64,000 bases of DNA from Rikenella microfusus (lineage in GTDB: Bacteria > Bacteroidota > Bacteroidia > Bacteroidales > Tenuifilaceae), in assembly GCA_020722565.1 (NCBI GenBank), contig DYKO01000011.1, forward strand, positions 1-64,000. Direction: 5' to 3'. The notes beneath the pieces are model-generated. The model searched no databases. It saw nothing but the letters and a program-made list of their open reading frames with translations, and was not told the origin of the DNA. Numbering within the stretch: position 1 is the stretch's first letter; every line of letters starts with the position of its first letter. Made by a program: the position numbers and the translations under genes. This document shows, in pieces, positions 55,607 through 64,000 of the stretch.

Positions 55607-55972
55607 ATGGATATACAAGGGAAATTAGCTCAAAAACTTACCCAGCAAACCGGTCAGGGTAAGAATGGAGCATGGGTAAAACAAGAGTTTATTCTGGAAA
55701 CTCAGGAGCAGTACCCCCGCAAAGTATGTATATCGCTTTGGGGCGATAAGGTTAAAGACCTGGAAAACTTTAGTATAGACGATGTCTTAAAAGTTTTTGT
55801 TAATATTGAGTCTCGCGAATTTAACGGACGCTGGTACACAGATGTGCGAGCATGGAAAATTGAGCGTGTTGGAAATAGTAACGACTCCCAGGATGTAACC
55901 GATTTGCCTCCTTTTAATGATGATTTTTTACCCCATAACGAACCAACCATTGCCGATGGCTTGCCATTTTAA
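55607..55972 (+). CDS. DUF3127 family protein
   Basis: A 121-residue protein of the DUF3127 family, an OB-fold-like small family common in Bacteroidota. Recognisable parts are the N-terminal GKLAQKLTQQTGQGKNGAWVKQEFILET, the core PRKVCISLWGDKV and RWYTDVRAWKIE, and an acidic C-terminal tail ending DGLPF, reminiscent of single-stranded-DNA-binding protein tails. Function is unknown; a nucleic-acid role is inferred from the OB-like pattern and the acidic tail. It begins just after the FKBP terminator, so it needs its own promoter or read-through. Confidence 0.85.
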   Translation: MDIQGKLAQKLTQQTGQGKNGAWVKQEFILETQEQYPRKVCISLWGDKVKDLENFSIDDVLKVFVNIESREFNGRWYTDVRAWKIERVGNSNDSQDVTDLPPFNDDFLPHNEPTIADGLPF

Positions 55973-56022
55973 TTTGGGTTAACTCAAAGTGATGCATTAA
56001 ATTACTCACCATTAAATAGCAA

Positions 56023-57300
56023 ATGTTAGACATGGAAGAACAGCTTTTGAGAAAATACATGTTTCTTGAAGATTTAGAAAGTTGGCTGCAAGGGCAGGGG
56101 CTTAATGAAACTTTTGCTCAGTTTTTTAAGGTGGCCATATCGCTAGGAGTAATTCTTATTTTTGCGATAGTTGCCAACTACATAGCCAAACGTGTTTTTC
56201 TTACAGCTATGGCCCGGGTGGTAAAGCACACTAAAACGGAATGGGATGATATTCTTGTTCAGAAAAAGTTTTTTCACCGTTTAGCCCATTTTGCCCCTGC
56301 TATTGTGATTTACCTAACACTTGGTATAGCGCTTTATGACTACTCACCAAAGGTTACTGTCTTTCTGCAGGCACTTACCAAGGTTTACATGATTTTTGTG
56401 GCCTTGAGTGTTTTCAATGCATTCTTGGATACTGTTAATGAAATTTATCAGGAGCTACCCTATGCCAAAAGTAGGCCTATTAAAGGTTACTTGCAAGTAT
56501 TAAAAATTATCATATACATTTTTGCAGGTATCTTAATTATTGGAGTAATTATCAACAAGAGCCCCGGTTCAATTCTGGTGGGGCTCGGTGCCTCAACGGC
56601 AGTTCTCATGTTGGTTTTCAAGGATGTTATCACCGGCTTGGTTGCCTCTATTCAACTTTCAGCAAATGAGATGCTTAAATTAGGCGATTGGATTGAGATG
56701 CCCGGGCGCAACCTCGATGGAACCGTTGTGGATATTACGCTCACCACAGTTAAGGTACAAAACTTTGATAATACAATTACCACCGTACCTCCCTTCGCTC
56801 TGGTAAATGAGAGTTTCAAGAACTGGCGGGGTATGGATGAATCGGCAGGTCGCAGGATCAAGAAATCAGTTATCATAGATTCTAAAACTGTTAAGTTATG
56901 CAATCGCAAGTTGGTACAAAAACTTAGCGGTTTAAATCTTATTTCTGAATTGGTAAAGTCAGTCGATATAAACGCACTCGATGATCAGGATCCCATTAAG
57001 TTGATGAATGCCGGTGCGCAAACAAATCTGAACCTTTTTCGTCATTACGTTCAGGAGTATCTGAACCAGCATCCGATGGTGAACAAAAGTCTAACCCTAG
57101 TGGTTAGGCTTAATCAGCCTCTAGAGTATGGAGTTCCCATGGAGATTTACTGCTTCCTCCATGAAAAATCGTTTGTCCCCTTTGAGATAATTCAATCGGA
57201 GATTTTAGGTCACATAATGGCTGCTCTGCCCGTATTTGAGCTAAAGGTTTTCCAACGCATGTCCAGCGATGATATAAGTGCAATTGCTAAAGGTCAGTAA
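56023..57300 (+). CDS. MscS-family mechanosensitive ion channel
   Basis: A 425-residue membrane protein. About four N-terminal helices (about 30-165) lead to the pore-lining helix, GASTAVLMLVFKDVITGLVASIQL (about 190-213), and the MscS beta domain with LKLGDWIEMPGRNLDGTVVDITLTTVKVQNFDNTITTVP, the family signature. The C-terminal domain (about 300-420) is long and mixed alpha/beta. It releases solutes under hypo-osmotic stress; the longer C-terminus resembles YbdG-type members. Start ATG 56023; an alternative ATG is three codons on. Confidence 0.93.
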   Translation: MLDMEEQLLRKYMFLEDLESWLQGQGLNETFAQFFKVAISLGVILIFAIVANYIAKRVFLTAMARVVKHTKTEWDDILVQKKFFHRLAHFAPAIVIYLTLGIALYDYSPKVTVFLQALTKVYMIFVALSVFNAFLDTVNEIYQELPYAKSRPIKGYLQVLKIIIYIFAGILIIGVIINKSPGSILVGLGASTAVLMLVFKDVITGLVASIQLSANEMLKLGDWIEMPGRNLDGTVVDITLTTVKVQNFDNTITTVPPFALVNESFKNWRGMDESAGRRIKKSVIIDSKTVKLCNRKLVQKLSGLNLISELVKSVDINALDDQDPIKLMNAGAQTNLNLFRHYVQEYLNQHPMVNKSLTLVVRLNQPLEYGVPMEIYCFLHEKSFVPFEIIQSEILGHIMAALPVFELKVFQRMSSDDISAIAKGQ

Positions 57301-57321
57301 ATTTTGAATGTTTCTTTTAAA

Positions 57322-57350
57322 AGCGGAACCCCATAGGGTTACGCTTTTTT
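57322..57350 (+). terminator. Intrinsic terminator after the MscS gene
   Basis: AGCG-AACCC (57322-57331) pairs with GGGTT-CGCT (57336-57345), with one mismatch in the stem, followed by six T. It lies 22 bases after the stop. Confidence 0.75.
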
Positions 57351-57521
57351 GTTTGATAGAGAATTGAAATTTAATACTGTCAAAAATTTAATTTAAAGGT
57401 TAAGAGTATTCCTTCCTGTTTCGATCAATAATAAAAATGCTTGTTGCTAATCAACTAAAGCAAAAAGATAATTGTTTTGAAATCGATTTATGGTTAAATT
57501 AGAGAGTTAAATTTTTTACAA

Positions 57522-57995
57522 ATGACCGAACACGAAAAGTTTATGGATGAGACCATTAATCTTGCCATAGCGGGGGTTTTGGCTGGCGATGGGGGTCCTT
57601 TTGGGGCCATTGTGGTAAAGGATGGGAAAATTGTGGGGAGGGGAAATAACCATGTAACCTCAACAAACGACCCCACAGCTCATGCCGAAGTTATGGCTAT
57701 TCGCGATGCCTGTAAAAATCTTAATACGTTTCAACTTAATGGTTGTGTGCTTTACACTTCATGCGAACCCTGTCCAATGTGCTTCGGGGCTATTTACTGG
57801 GCTCGCATCGACAAGGTTTACTACTCGGCAAACCGGCACATGGCTTCGTATCATGGTTTCGACGATAGCTTTATTTACGATGAGATAAATCTTTCGTTTG
57901 ATCGGCGCCGCATTCCCTTCATTCCCGTTAGCCCCGAAAAGGGCATTGTCCCCTTCCGCGAGTGGGATAATAAGGAAAATAAGATTAAATATTAG
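57522..57995 (+). CDS. Guanine deaminase (cytidine-deaminase fold)
   Basis: A 157-residue zinc nucleobase deaminase of the CDA superfamily. The zinc/catalytic motifs are PTAHAEVMAIR (H-A-E) and TSCEPCPMCFGAIYWARI (PCxxC). The GGPFGAIVVKDGKIVGRGNNHV N-terminal region and the C-terminal domain-swapped segment (SFIYDEINLSFDRRRIPF) match Bacillus GuaD-type guanine deaminases rather than TadA. It salvages guanine to xanthine. Next to a patatin gene with no evident link. Confidence 0.88.
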   Translation: MTEHEKFMDETINLAIAGVLAGDGGPFGAIVVKDGKIVGRGNNHVTSTNDPTAHAEVMAIRDACKNLNTFQLNGCVLYTSCEPCPMCFGAIYWARIDKVYYSANRHMASYHGFDDSFIYDEINLSFDRRRIPFIPVSPEKGIVPFREWDNKENKIKY

Positions 57996-58060
57996 TATCG
58001 TTTATAAATCTTATTTCGTTAGTTTTTGGGTCATTTTATTTTATTGGATACTCTGATATT

Positions 58061-58987
58061 ATGGCAAAGTCAAAAAATGTTGCCTTGGTGCTTGGAAGTG
58101 GTGGCGCACGTGGACTTGCACACATAGGGGTAATTGAGGAACTTACCCGACGGGGGTACAGTATCACTTCGATATCAGGCTCCTCTATGGGAGCCCTTGT
58201 TGGAGGGTTACTTGCTGCTAATAAACTCGAAGATTACAAAAAGTGGATCCTTACGCTCGATAAAATCGACATTTTTAATCTGATTGATTTTACCATATCA
58301 TCAAAAGGCCTAATTAAGGGGCATAAGGTTTTTGAAAAAATGCAGGAGCAGAATATGATTCCTGATATAAACATCAAGGATCTGCCAATTCCCTATACCG
58401 CCGTAGCTGTTGATATTATCAATAATCAACTTGTCGTTTTTAAATCCGGAAAGCTTCACGATGCCATACGGGCATCCATTTCCATTCCCAACGTTTTTAC
58501 ACCCATGCCATACAATGGCACATTGCTGGTTGATGGTGGGGTACTTTCGCCTTTACCCTTGGAGTATATTGAACGGAAAGATTCCGATTGGCTTGTGGCT
58601 ATTGATTTGAATGCCATTACCCCCTATGAACCTGTTGAGGTGCAGATTGACAGGGATAACAAAAACCGATGGCTAAATGATAATCAAAAACTTGCCCAAT
58701 TATCGAAGCAATGGGATAGAATTTTTGGCCAAAATACACATAATGAGAAAAAAAACGTCCCTAAATCATTAACTTCAAAAAGCATTGGGTATTTTGATTT
58801 GGCCATGCGTTCGGTTCAGCTAATGCAATCGCAGCTCACCCAGTATGCCCTTAGGGTTACTCCACCCGATGTGCTGATATCAATTTCAAAGAATTCAGCA
58901 ACGGTTTTTGAGTTTTATCGTGCCGCTGAACTTATAGAGTATGGCCGTAGGCAATGCGCTCGTGTTTTGGATGAAAAGGGGCTATAG
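58061..58987 (+). CDS. Patatin-like phospholipase
   Basis: A 308-residue cytoplasmic acyl hydrolase. The oxyanion hole VLGSGGARGLAHIGVIEEL (about 11-29), the nucleophile elbow ISGSSMGALVGG (GxSxG, Ser about 43) and the catalytic Asp in VDGGVLSPLP (about 166) are all present, matching RssA-like bacterial patatins. No signal peptide. Probably lipase/phospholipase acting on membrane lipids; substrate unknown. Its end overlaps the convergent rlmB-like gene by 6 bases. Confidence 0.92.
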   Translation: MAKSKNVALVLGSGGARGLAHIGVIEELTRRGYSITSISGSSMGALVGGLLAANKLEDYKKWILTLDKIDIFNLIDFTISSKGLIKGHKVFEKMQEQNMIPDINIKDLPIPYTAVAVDIINNQLVVFKSGKLHDAIRASISIPNVFTPMPYNGTLLVDGGVLSPLPLEYIERKDSDWLVAIDLNAITPYEPVEVQIDRDNKNRWLNDNQKLAQLSKQWDRIFGQNTHNEKKNVPKSLTSKSIGYFDLAMRSVQLMQSQLTQYALRVTPPDVLISISKNSATVFEFYRAAELIEYGRRQCARVLDEKGL

Positions 58988-59722
58988 GCTACGCTGCCTA
59001 ACGGCTTCGTATAGTACAATCCCTGTGGCAACCGATACATTTAACGATTCAATTTTTCCCATAAGTGGTATTCGAACCACTTCGTTCGACAGCCGTAGCA
59101 CTTCGGGATGAATTCCGGTATCCTCGGCGCCCACCACCAAGGCTAATGGACCAGTGTAGTCGGCTTCGTATATCAATTTTGAACCCTTTTCGCTGGTCGA
59201 AACTATTTTAAAACCTTTATCGCGTAATTGGTAGCACAACATTTTTAAGCTGCCCACACGGCAAATTGGTACGTTGTAAAGGGCACCTGTCGATGTTTTA
59301 ATGGCATCGCTGCCAATATTGGCTGAACCCTTAGCGGGGACAATAATAGCGTCAACTCCAGCACACTCTGCAGTGCGAACAATGGCACCAAAGTTTCGGA
59401 CATCGGTAACCCTATCAAGAACCAGTAAAAATGGGGTGGCTTTGCTTTCCAGCAATTTAGGAAGAAGTTCGTCAATGCTGCTTACATCAATGGGCGAGGT
59501 GAAGGCGATAACACCCTGATGGTTCTTATCGATATACTTTTTGAATGCCTCGTTGGGTTGATACTGAAAGGGGATGTTTTGATGTTTGAGCATGCCTAGC
59601 AGCTCTGATGCTAGATTGCCGGTTAGCCCCTGGCGAATTATTACCTTGCTGAACTTGGCTCCGGCTTTGATTGCCTCCAGTACGGCTCTGATTCCAAAAA
59701 TTACATTTTCGTTTTTCTCCAT
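58982..59722 (-). CDS. rlmB: TrmH/SpoU-family 23S rRNA 2'-O-methyltransferase
   Basis: A 246-residue SPOUT methyltransferase: an N-terminal L30e-like substrate-binding domain (about 5-80; NVIFGIRAVLEAIKAG) followed by the knotted SAM domain with LDRVTDVRNFGAIVRTAECAG (about 101-121), LALVVGAEDTGIHPEVL and IPLMGKIESLNVSVATGIVLYEAVRQ. This is the RlmB arrangement (Gm2251 of 23S rRNA); the target is inferred. It begins 5 bases after the ABC-F gene on the same strand. Confidence 0.92.
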   Translation of the reverse strand: MEKNENVIFGIRAVLEAIKAGAKFSKVIIRQGLTGNLASELLGMLKHQNIPFQYQPNEAFKKYIDKNHQGVIAFTSPIDVSSIDELLPKLLESKATPFLLVLDRVTDVRNFGAIVRTAECAGVDAIIVPAKGSANIGSDAIKTSTGALYNVPICRVGSLKMLCYQLRDKGFKIVSTSEKGSKLIYEADYTGPLALVVGAEDTGIHPEVLRLSNEVVRIPLMGKIESLNVSVATGIVLYEAVRQRSL

Positions 59723-59727
59723 TGCTG

Positions 59728-61689
59728 CTAGTTTAATGCATTTCGTTTTACCTTTAGTTCCTCAACCTGAGTTAGTGCCTGTTCCCATTGGTCAAACAAA
59801 ATGTTAAGTTTTGTTTTTAACGATTCGTAGTTCTGGAAGAAGTTTTTGTTGTTAAGGTCAATACCATGCAATGTGGGCTCGACCAACTTTTGGTCAATAT
59901 TCTTGATTTCTAGCTCGGTTTTGGTAATTTCAAGTTCAAGTTTTTGGGCCTGGCCTTCAGCCTTACGTATGAGTTTTTCAATTTCCTTTCGTTCCTCCCA
60001 AAACTTTTTCTGGTCCGATGCCACTCCATCGGCCTTAGATAATTTTTGTTCCGCTTGTTTAACCTCAAGTTCCTTCAGCGAATCCATTTTTTTGCGATGT
60101 AGGAAATCGTAAATTCCACCAATATGCTCCTTTACGCTGCCGTTGGTGAATTCATAAATCCTATCGACTAACCCATTCAGAAAATCGCGGTCGTGCGATA
60201 CCAGAATTAGCGTTCCGTTGAATGCTTTAAGTGCATTCTTGAGCACATCCTTTGAGCGCATGTCGAGGTGGTTGGTGGGCTCATCCAGAACCAAAAGGTT
60301 GTAGGGTTGCAGCATCAGTTTGGTTAGAGCCAAACGATTTCGCTCTCCTCCAGATAAAACGCTTACGCGCTTGTCTACATCTTCGCCTCTGAAAAGGAAT
60401 GCTCCTAGAATATCGCGCATACGTGTGCGGATATCACCTGTTGCAACCCTATCGATGGTTTCCAGAACCGTTAGGTTGCCATCGAGCAGTTCGTCCTGAT
60501 TTTGGGCAAAGTAGCCCACGGAAACGTTATGACCTATTTTTAAATGACCATCATAATCGAGTTCTCCAACAATAATTCGGCTCATGGTGGTTTTGCCCTC
60601 ACCATTCCGCCCTACAAAGGCCACTTTTTGTCCGCGCTCAATGGTAAATGTAACATCTGAAAATATCAACTTTTGACCAAAACTTTTGGCTACCTGCCGA
60701 GCCTCAACTACCACATCACCCGAGCGGGGCGCCTCGGGGAAGCGTATGTTCAACTTAGAAGTATCCTCTTCATCAACCTCAACCAGTTCCATACGTTCCA
60801 GCATCTTAATGCGCGATTGAACCTGAACGGCCTTTGTGGCTTTATATCGGAAACGTTCAATAAATTCTTGGGTATCCTCAATGAGTTTTTGTTGGTTTCG
60901 GTAGGCCGCAAGTTGCTGCTCGCGCCGCTCTTGCCTCAGCTCAACGTACTGGGAATAGGGAACACGGTAGTCGTAAATTTTTCCCAGCGAAATTTCGAGG
61001 GTGCGGTGGGTAACGTTATCCAAAAATGCACGGTCGTGCGAAATAAGGATTAACGAACCGTTATAAGCCTTAAGGTAATCCTCAAGCCATTGTATCGACT
61101 CAATATCCAAATGGTTGGTGGGCTCATCAAGGAGTAAAACCTGAGGGTTTTGCAGTAGTATTTTGGCAAGTTCAATGCGCATGCGCCACCCGCCACTAAA
61201 TTCCGATGTTTGTCGGTTAAAATCGGAGCGTTTAAAGCCCAGCCCAATGAGCGTTTGTTCCGCACGGGCATCGGCGGAGTCACCATCAACAATGGCGTAT
61301 CGGTCGTTCAGCTCAGCCAACTTATTTATAAGTTCAAGGTATTCCCTGCTCTCATAATCGGTGCGGCTGGCTATGAGCTTCGCTATTTTTTCGGTTTCGC
61401 GTTTAATGGCTATGATTTCGGTAAAGGCTAGGCGGGCTTCATCCAAAACACTTTGTCCCGATGCCAACTTCATATGCTGGGGCAGGTAGCCCAATTGCAC
61501 ATCGTTTGGTATTGCGATGGAACCCTGAGTGGCCTGCATTTCGCCTGCAATTAAACGTAACAGTGTGGTTTTTCCTGCTCCGTTCTTTCCAACAAGCCCA
61601 ACCCGTTCTCCACCCGTAAGCTGAAAACTTATGCCCTTAAAAAGTTCAAACCCACCAAAACTCAGATGAATATTGTTTACCGATATCAT
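59728..61689 (-). CDS. ABC-F family ATPase (Uup/EttA-like)
   Basis: A 653-residue soluble protein with two ABC ATPase domains and no membrane domain. First: Walker A GKNGAGKTT (about 35-43), signature FSGGWRMRIELAKIL, Walker B LLLDEPTNHLD. Second: GRNGEGKTT, LSGGERNRLALTKLML, LLVLDEPTNHLD. Between them lies the ABC-F linker (about 245-310), and a C-terminal coiled coil (about 545-650) resembles that of Uup. ABC-F proteins act on ribosomes, relieving stalls or giving antibiotic resistance; which applies here is unclear. Confidence 0.93.
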   Translation of the reverse strand: MISVNNIHLSFGGFELFKGISFQLTGGERVGLVGKNGAGKTTLLRLIAGEMQATQGSIAIPNDVQLGYLPQHMKLASGQSVLDEARLAFTEIIAIKRETEKIAKLIASRTDYESREYLELINKLAELNDRYAIVDGDSADARAEQTLIGLGFKRSDFNRQTSEFSGGWRMRIELAKILLQNPQVLLLDEPTNHLDIESIQWLEDYLKAYNGSLILISHDRAFLDNVTHRTLEISLGKIYDYRVPYSQYVELRQERREQQLAAYRNQQKLIEDTQEFIERFRYKATKAVQVQSRIKMLERMELVEVDEEDTSKLNIRFPEAPRSGDVVVEARQVAKSFGQKLIFSDVTFTIERGQKVAFVGRNGEGKTTMSRIIVGELDYDGHLKIGHNVSVGYFAQNQDELLDGNLTVLETIDRVATGDIRTRMRDILGAFLFRGEDVDKRVSVLSGGERNRLALTKLMLQPYNLLVLDEPTNHLDMRSKDVLKNALKAFNGTLILVSHDRDFLNGLVDRIYEFTNGSVKEHIGGIYDFLHRKKMDSLKELEVKQAEQKLSKADGVASDQKKFWEERKEIEKLIRKAEGQAQKLELEITKTELEIKNIDQKLVEPTLHGIDLNNKNFFQNYESLKTKLNILFDQWEQALTQVEELKVKRNALN

Positions 61690-62294
61690 GCATCAAAACA
61701 TAAAGCGTTGCAAAGTTAATATTTTGAATATAACAGACCAAGTTGCGCTGCTATCACATGTAATTGAATGATCTTAGGCTAATGTTTAGTAGAAATTTTT
61801 ATTTCAATCACTCGTTTTCGGGAAACAATAATTTTTATATCGTTCATAACTTAAACTTTCATAGTTTGCATATGTGGCTTTTATTTTTCACAAATGGCAA
61901 ACCAACAAAAAAAACGAGTATTGAGTAGAGTTTAAAAATGATAAAGTTTGTAAAGATTAAAGTATATTTTATTTATAACTATTAATTAAATCCAGATTAA
62001 GTATTAGGAATGTAATTAACTAATGCTTAGTTTGTTGGTTAACCAATGGGTATTTGGGTTAATCCCGAGAATTCATTGATTTAGTATGTCCTTAGGCAAA
62101 ATCGCATTAACTAATGCGTAATTTGGGTTTAACTAAAAAAAGCATAAGTTCTATTTATAATGTTTCTATTATTAGTAATTTAACTTTATATACTTTCATA
62201 TTTATGAAATTTTAAGACAGAACTTGCTGTATTATAAAAACAGTTAAATTTGCTTGATTTAAATTTTATCTAATCATATTAAACCGTAAGAGTT
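61690..62294. other. 605-base AT-rich intergenic region with palindromes and direct repeats
   Basis: No gene seen. It contains a perfect 12-bp palindrome TTGGTTAACCAA (62035-62046), the direct repeat ATTAACTAATGC at 62015-62026 and 62106-62117, and the inverted repeat GCATTA-AC-TAATGC at 62104-62117. These could be regulator-binding sites for the S8 protease gene, whose promoter-like element lies near 62224-62252. Confidence 0.45.
62224..62252 (+). promoter_or_regulatory. Candidate promoter of the S8 protease gene
   Basis: TTG (62224-62226), an 18-base spacer and TAAATTTG (62245-62252, a perfect TAnnTTTG) lie 43 bases before ATG 62295. Pattern match only. Confidence 0.5.
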
Positions 62295-63800
62295 ATGAAA
62301 CTTTTTAAATTCTTTATTTTTGCTTTTTTAATGATAGGAGTTTCCTGCACAAGGGATGATAATTCAGTTATAGAACCTCAGGAAAACAATACAAGTCTTG
62401 AGCCCTTATCTCCTAAGGAAATAAATGCCATTATCGACAGCCATTTAAAGAAAAAGGGCAGTTTTGAATGGAAAGATGTTGATGCTTTTGTGATTTGGAG
62501 CGCTCTTAAGCATGGAAATAATATCCTGACTGTTGGGTACTCCGATGTCCCATTTTCGGAAGATAAAAGTTCAGCTATTGCTGATGCTAAAAAGGATGTA
62601 TTAGACATTACATTGAGCATTGAAAATGATCAATGTAAAGAGGTCAAATCGTATGAAAAAATTGTCATATACGAACCCAAGGAGTTGAACTATGTTGATT
62701 TGGAGGTAACCAAAATCGAAACGGTAGAGGCACTTATGAGTTCGAAGAATGTTCGTTATTTAGAACCTTCAGGTTACAACTACTTTGCCCACGATAATAT
62801 GGTTAAAAGTACATTGGGTTGTGGCAAATCAGGGGATGCCATTAATCCTATAGATTATAGAGTTGTTGCACCCAATGCTCAGGTGTCGTGGACTTTCTAT
62901 AAGCATAATATTCCACAAGCATGGGCATACAGTACGGGTAGGAGAATAACGGTTGGGCTGATTGATACTGGTGTTTCGCCTTACCAGTCGTTGCTGGGCA
63001 GCAGTTTTAACCAGGGCTACTCATCGGGTAGGTTCATACAGAAGTACGGCACTTACGTGAACTCCATTTGGCCATGGGATACAAAAACCGATGGGCCCGA
63101 TGATCAATGCGGTCATGGCACGCTAATGGCTGCAACCATTGCAGGTCCTCGCAATAGCCTTAATATGCCCACAGGTGTAGCATACAACTGCAATCTGGTT
63201 GTATATAGGGCAACGGGCGATGTGGTTATTGATGGCTACCACGAAAAGAGGGGAGTGTCTCAGGCTCTTATCGAACTTGCAAACAGGGGTGATGTGCGCA
63301 TTATCTCTATGTCAATTGGGAATATCTTCACTGCAAGCAATGTTAGCGATGCTATAAAATATGCATACTCTAAGGGCAAGATGCTAATTGCTGCTGGTGG
63401 GACATCTACTACTTTCACAAACTGGGCTGGGGTGATTTTCCCTGCCAACATGGACGAAACCATTGCCGTTACAGGGATTACTGATGGACCCAACTATACC
63501 GAGTGCGCTATATGTCACAAGGGCAGTAAAATCGATTTTACTGTAGTTATGCAGCGAGCAAAAGATAGCGAAAGAAGTTCGGTTTGCCTGGGTTACTACA
63601 ATAATGACCGGTCGTATGTTGGGGGGTCATCGGTTTCAACTGCCACCACTGCGGGCATTGCTGCTCTGATTTGGGCTAAAAACCCAACATGGACCCGCCA
63701 GCAGGTTTTTGACAGAATGAAGCAATCGGCATCGTTTTATCCCAATCGACATCCCAATTTTGGCTGGGGCTCCATAAATGCCTTGACAGCAGTTCAGTAG
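62295..63800 (+). CDS. S8 (subtilisin-like) serine protease lipoprotein
   Basis: A 501-residue secreted protease. The signal MKLFKFFIFAFLMIGVSC places the acylated Cys at residue 18. A pro-region (about 20-165), in which VRYLEPSG near its end resembles the inhibitory propeptide end, precedes the catalytic domain: Asp224 (GLIDTGVSP), His274 (CGHGTLMAA) and Ser446 (GGSSVSTATTAG). The active-site motif departs from GTSMAxP by lacking the usual proline. It has its own promoter-like element and a terminator directly after it, so it is probably a single-gene unit. Confidence 0.9.
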   Translation: MKLFKFFIFAFLMIGVSCTRDDNSVIEPQENNTSLEPLSPKEINAIIDSHLKKKGSFEWKDVDAFVIWSALKHGNNILTVGYSDVPFSEDKSSAIADAKKDVLDITLSIENDQCKEVKSYEKIVIYEPKELNYVDLEVTKIETVEALMSSKNVRYLEPSGYNYFAHDNMVKSTLGCGKSGDAINPIDYRVVAPNAQVSWTFYKHNIPQAWAYSTGRRITVGLIDTGVSPYQSLLGSSFNQGYSSGRFIQKYGTYVNSIWPWDTKTDGPDDQCGHGTLMAATIAGPRNSLNMPTGVAYNCNLVVYRATGDVVIDGYHEKRGVSQALIELANRGDVRIISMSIGNIFTASNVSDAIKYAYSKGKMLIAAGGTSTTFTNWAGVIFPANMDETIAVTGITDGPNYTECAICHKGSKIDFTVVMQRAKDSERSSVCLGYYNNDRSYVGGSSVSTATTAGIAALIWAKNPTWTRQQVFDRMKQSASFYPNRHPNFGWGSINALTAVQ

Positions 63801-63812
63801 CAATTAAAAGCA

Positions 63813-63838
63813 AAAAGCCCCGTAAGGGGCTTTTACTT
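63813..63838. terminator. Bidirectional intrinsic terminator
   Basis: AAAAGCCCC (63813-63821) and GGGGCTTTT (63826-63834) form a symmetrical hairpin with a four-base loop, flanked by A-rich sequence upstream and T-rich downstream. It would end both the S8 protease transcript and the convergent receptor transcript. Confidence 0.85.
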
Positions 63839-63847
63839 TTCTCAATA

Positions 63848-64000
63848 CTATTTTACCAGATTTCCCAACTTAAACCCAAAGTAGATGGTTCGGGGTGATG
63901 TGGGGCCGTAAATATATTCGGGGTCGCGATTGATTCCTATATCGAAATCTTTTTGGTATGAGTTAAATAGATTCTTAATCCCACCAAAGAATTGCAGCGT
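63848..64000 (-). CDS. TonB-dependent receptor, C-terminal end (partial)
   Basis: Not in the ORF track because it is cut by the window edge. Read on the minus strand from 64000, the frame gives [20 protein letters not shown], then [20 protein letters not shown], then [10 protein letters not shown]-stop (stop at 63848-63850). [10 protein letters not shown] and YGPxxPRT..FG are the closing beta-strand motifs of a TonB-dependent outer-membrane receptor. Ligand unknown. It faces the S8 protease gene across a shared terminator. Confidence 0.85.
   Translation of the reverse strand, partial: TLQFFGGIKNLFNSYQKDFDIGINRDPEYIYGPTSPRTIYFGFKLGNLVK

Noticed and set aside
61690-62294. CRISPR array or tRNA in the long intergenic gap
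   Set aside because: No regularly spaced repeats and no cloverleaf or GTTCGA T-loop pattern were seen; only short palindromes.

Overview
The window reads as chromosomal DNA of a Bacteroidota bacterium, most likely order Bacteroidales or a close relative. The signs are: several upstream regions with the Bacteroidota promoter form TTG/TTTG-N18-22-TAnnTTTG and no Shine-Dalgarno; a type IX secretion (CHU_C-type) C-terminal domain; a TonB/ExbBD set, a very large TamB, and the end of a TonB-dependent receptor; and family pairs typical of the phylum (DUF5063 next to an exonuclease and RlmI; SurA-like isomerases next to an OstA/LptA-like protein). No phage, CRISPR array, tRNA or intact insertion sequence was seen. 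The window is mostly core chromosome.

Layout. 1-53: the last bases of a 5S rRNA gene and its terminator, then about 880 bases with no convincing gene. 0.9-5 kb (+): proline dehydrogenase, a single-domain response regulator, glyA, a small PH-like membrane protein and a TSUP permease. 5-11.6 kb (-): TamB, then ExbB, ExbD and a TonB-like protein. 11.7-15.1 kb: tsaD, convergent with a large sensor that fuses a periplasmic NMT1-type binding domain to a hybrid histidine kinase whose H-box histidine is Phe. 15.2-18.4 kb: yaaA, then a minus-strand rlmI/exonuclease/DUF5063 operon. 18.6-21 kb: an accessory cassette with an M23-peptidase lipoprotein and a small exported protein, both broken at homopolymer runs. 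21-31.5 kb: ClC channel, a pair of M16 peptidases, a T9SS cargo protein, the (p)ppGpp enzyme, a Fur-family regulator and purA. 31.5-40.4 kb: an exported unknown, an MFS carrier, a SPOR lipoprotein, a PflX-like radical SAM protein, acyl-CoA synthetase, PsiE-like protein, methyltransferase, a stand-alone ABC ATPase, cobalamin adenosyltransferase and DUF2795. 40.4-47.9 kb (-): guaB followed by three periplasmic isomerase/chaperone genes and an OstA-like gene, an outer-membrane assembly cluster. 48-50.6 kb: a PAS histidine kinase followed by a decayed receiver domain. 50.5-64 kb: oligopeptidase B-like lipoprotein, a TlpA-like thioredoxin with an in-frame stop, a second redoxin, MnmD-like methyltransferase, FKBP isomerase, DUF3127, MscS channel, guanine deaminase, patatin, RlmB-like methyltransferase, an ABC-F protein, an S8 protease lipoprotein, and the C-terminus of a TonB-dependent receptor.

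Cell-envelope functions dominate: TamB, TonB/ExbBD, SurA-like proteins, the OstA-like protein, FKBP, proteases and lipoproteins. The main points for follow-up are the accessory cassette with three homopolymer frameshifts, the sensor kinase lacking its phospho-accepting His, the receiver pseudogene, and the thioredoxin lipoprotein stopped just after its lipobox. Several ORF-track starts are TTG or GTG extensions; where a downstream ATG gives a proper family N-terminus or signal peptide I moved the start there.
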